A DNA stretch of 6,446 nt from CAZDIO01 sp964505555 (GTDB taxonomy: Bacteria > Bdellovibrionota_C > UBA2361 > SZUA-149 > CAZDIO01). The stretch spans positions 1 to 6,446 of the forward strand of contig CAZDIO010000029.1 of the NCBI GenBank assembly GCA_964505555.1, written 5' to 3'. Positions 6,404 to 6,446 of this stretch are shown piece after piece (position 1 is the stretch's first letter; every line of letters begins with the position of its first letter). The notes under the pieces are model-generated. The model was not told where the DNA came from, did no database searches, and was given only the letters and a program-made list of their open reading frames with translations. A program made the position numbers and the translations under genes.

Positions 6404-6446
6404 CATTGAGCACTGGCTGATTAGATCATAATTAATATCTCCTTAT

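Noticed and set aside
6421..6446. Minus-strand AAGGAG followed by ATG, like a gene start
   Set aside because: The strong ribosome-site-like sequence leads to ATG-ATC-TAA, a two-codon frame, so no gene is supported.

Overview
The window comes from a Gram-negative-type bacterium with a type III secretion (or closely related export) locus. All genes are on the + strand. Base composition looks moderate (mid-40s % GC by eye). The lineage cannot be fixed from sequence alone; large soluble GAF/PAS kinases and FHA proteins beside export genes would suit a deltaproteobacterial-type lineage (Myxococcota/Bdellovibrionota and relatives), but that is a guess.

Layout: (1) 1-56, edge of the window, with a C9 tract and probably the last codons of an upstream gene that ends in an ATGA overlap with the next one. 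(2) 53-820, sctT, an inner-membrane export-gate subunit of the SctT/FliR family. (3) 832-1665, the N-terminal, membrane-embedded part of sctU (FlhB/YscU family). It stops where the NPTH autocleavage motif should be. (4) 1669-4992, a 1107-residue soluble sensor histidine kinase: GAF-PAS-PAS-GAF-GAF-HisKA-HATPase. (5) 5008-5271, an 87-residue protein matching the cytoplasmic C-terminal domain of SctU/FlhB, starting just after the place where autocleavage would occur. (6) 5360-6403, a protein with a canonical N-terminal FHA domain, a degenerate second FHA-like domain, a linker and a single C-terminal membrane anchor.

The striking point is that SctU, the substrate-specificity switch of type III export, appears to be encoded as two separate proteins. 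The break falls at the autoproteolysis site, neither half keeps the catalytic Asn-Pro, and a sensor-kinase gene lies between the halves. In known SctU/FlhB proteins the chain is made whole, cleaves itself between Asn and Pro of NPTH, and the two parts stay associated. Here the 'cleaved' state would be built into the gene order. A well-formed sigma70-like promoter in the last codons of the kinase gene would start transcription almost on the ATG of the C-terminal piece, so this piece could be expressed separately, perhaps from a leaderless mRNA. Together these suggest an export gate whose switch domain can be supplied independently and may be tied to kinase and FHA signalling. The split is read directly from the sequence. 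Functional reassembly, the signalling link, and the absence of a full-length sctU/flhB elsewhere in the genome are inferences or unknowns.
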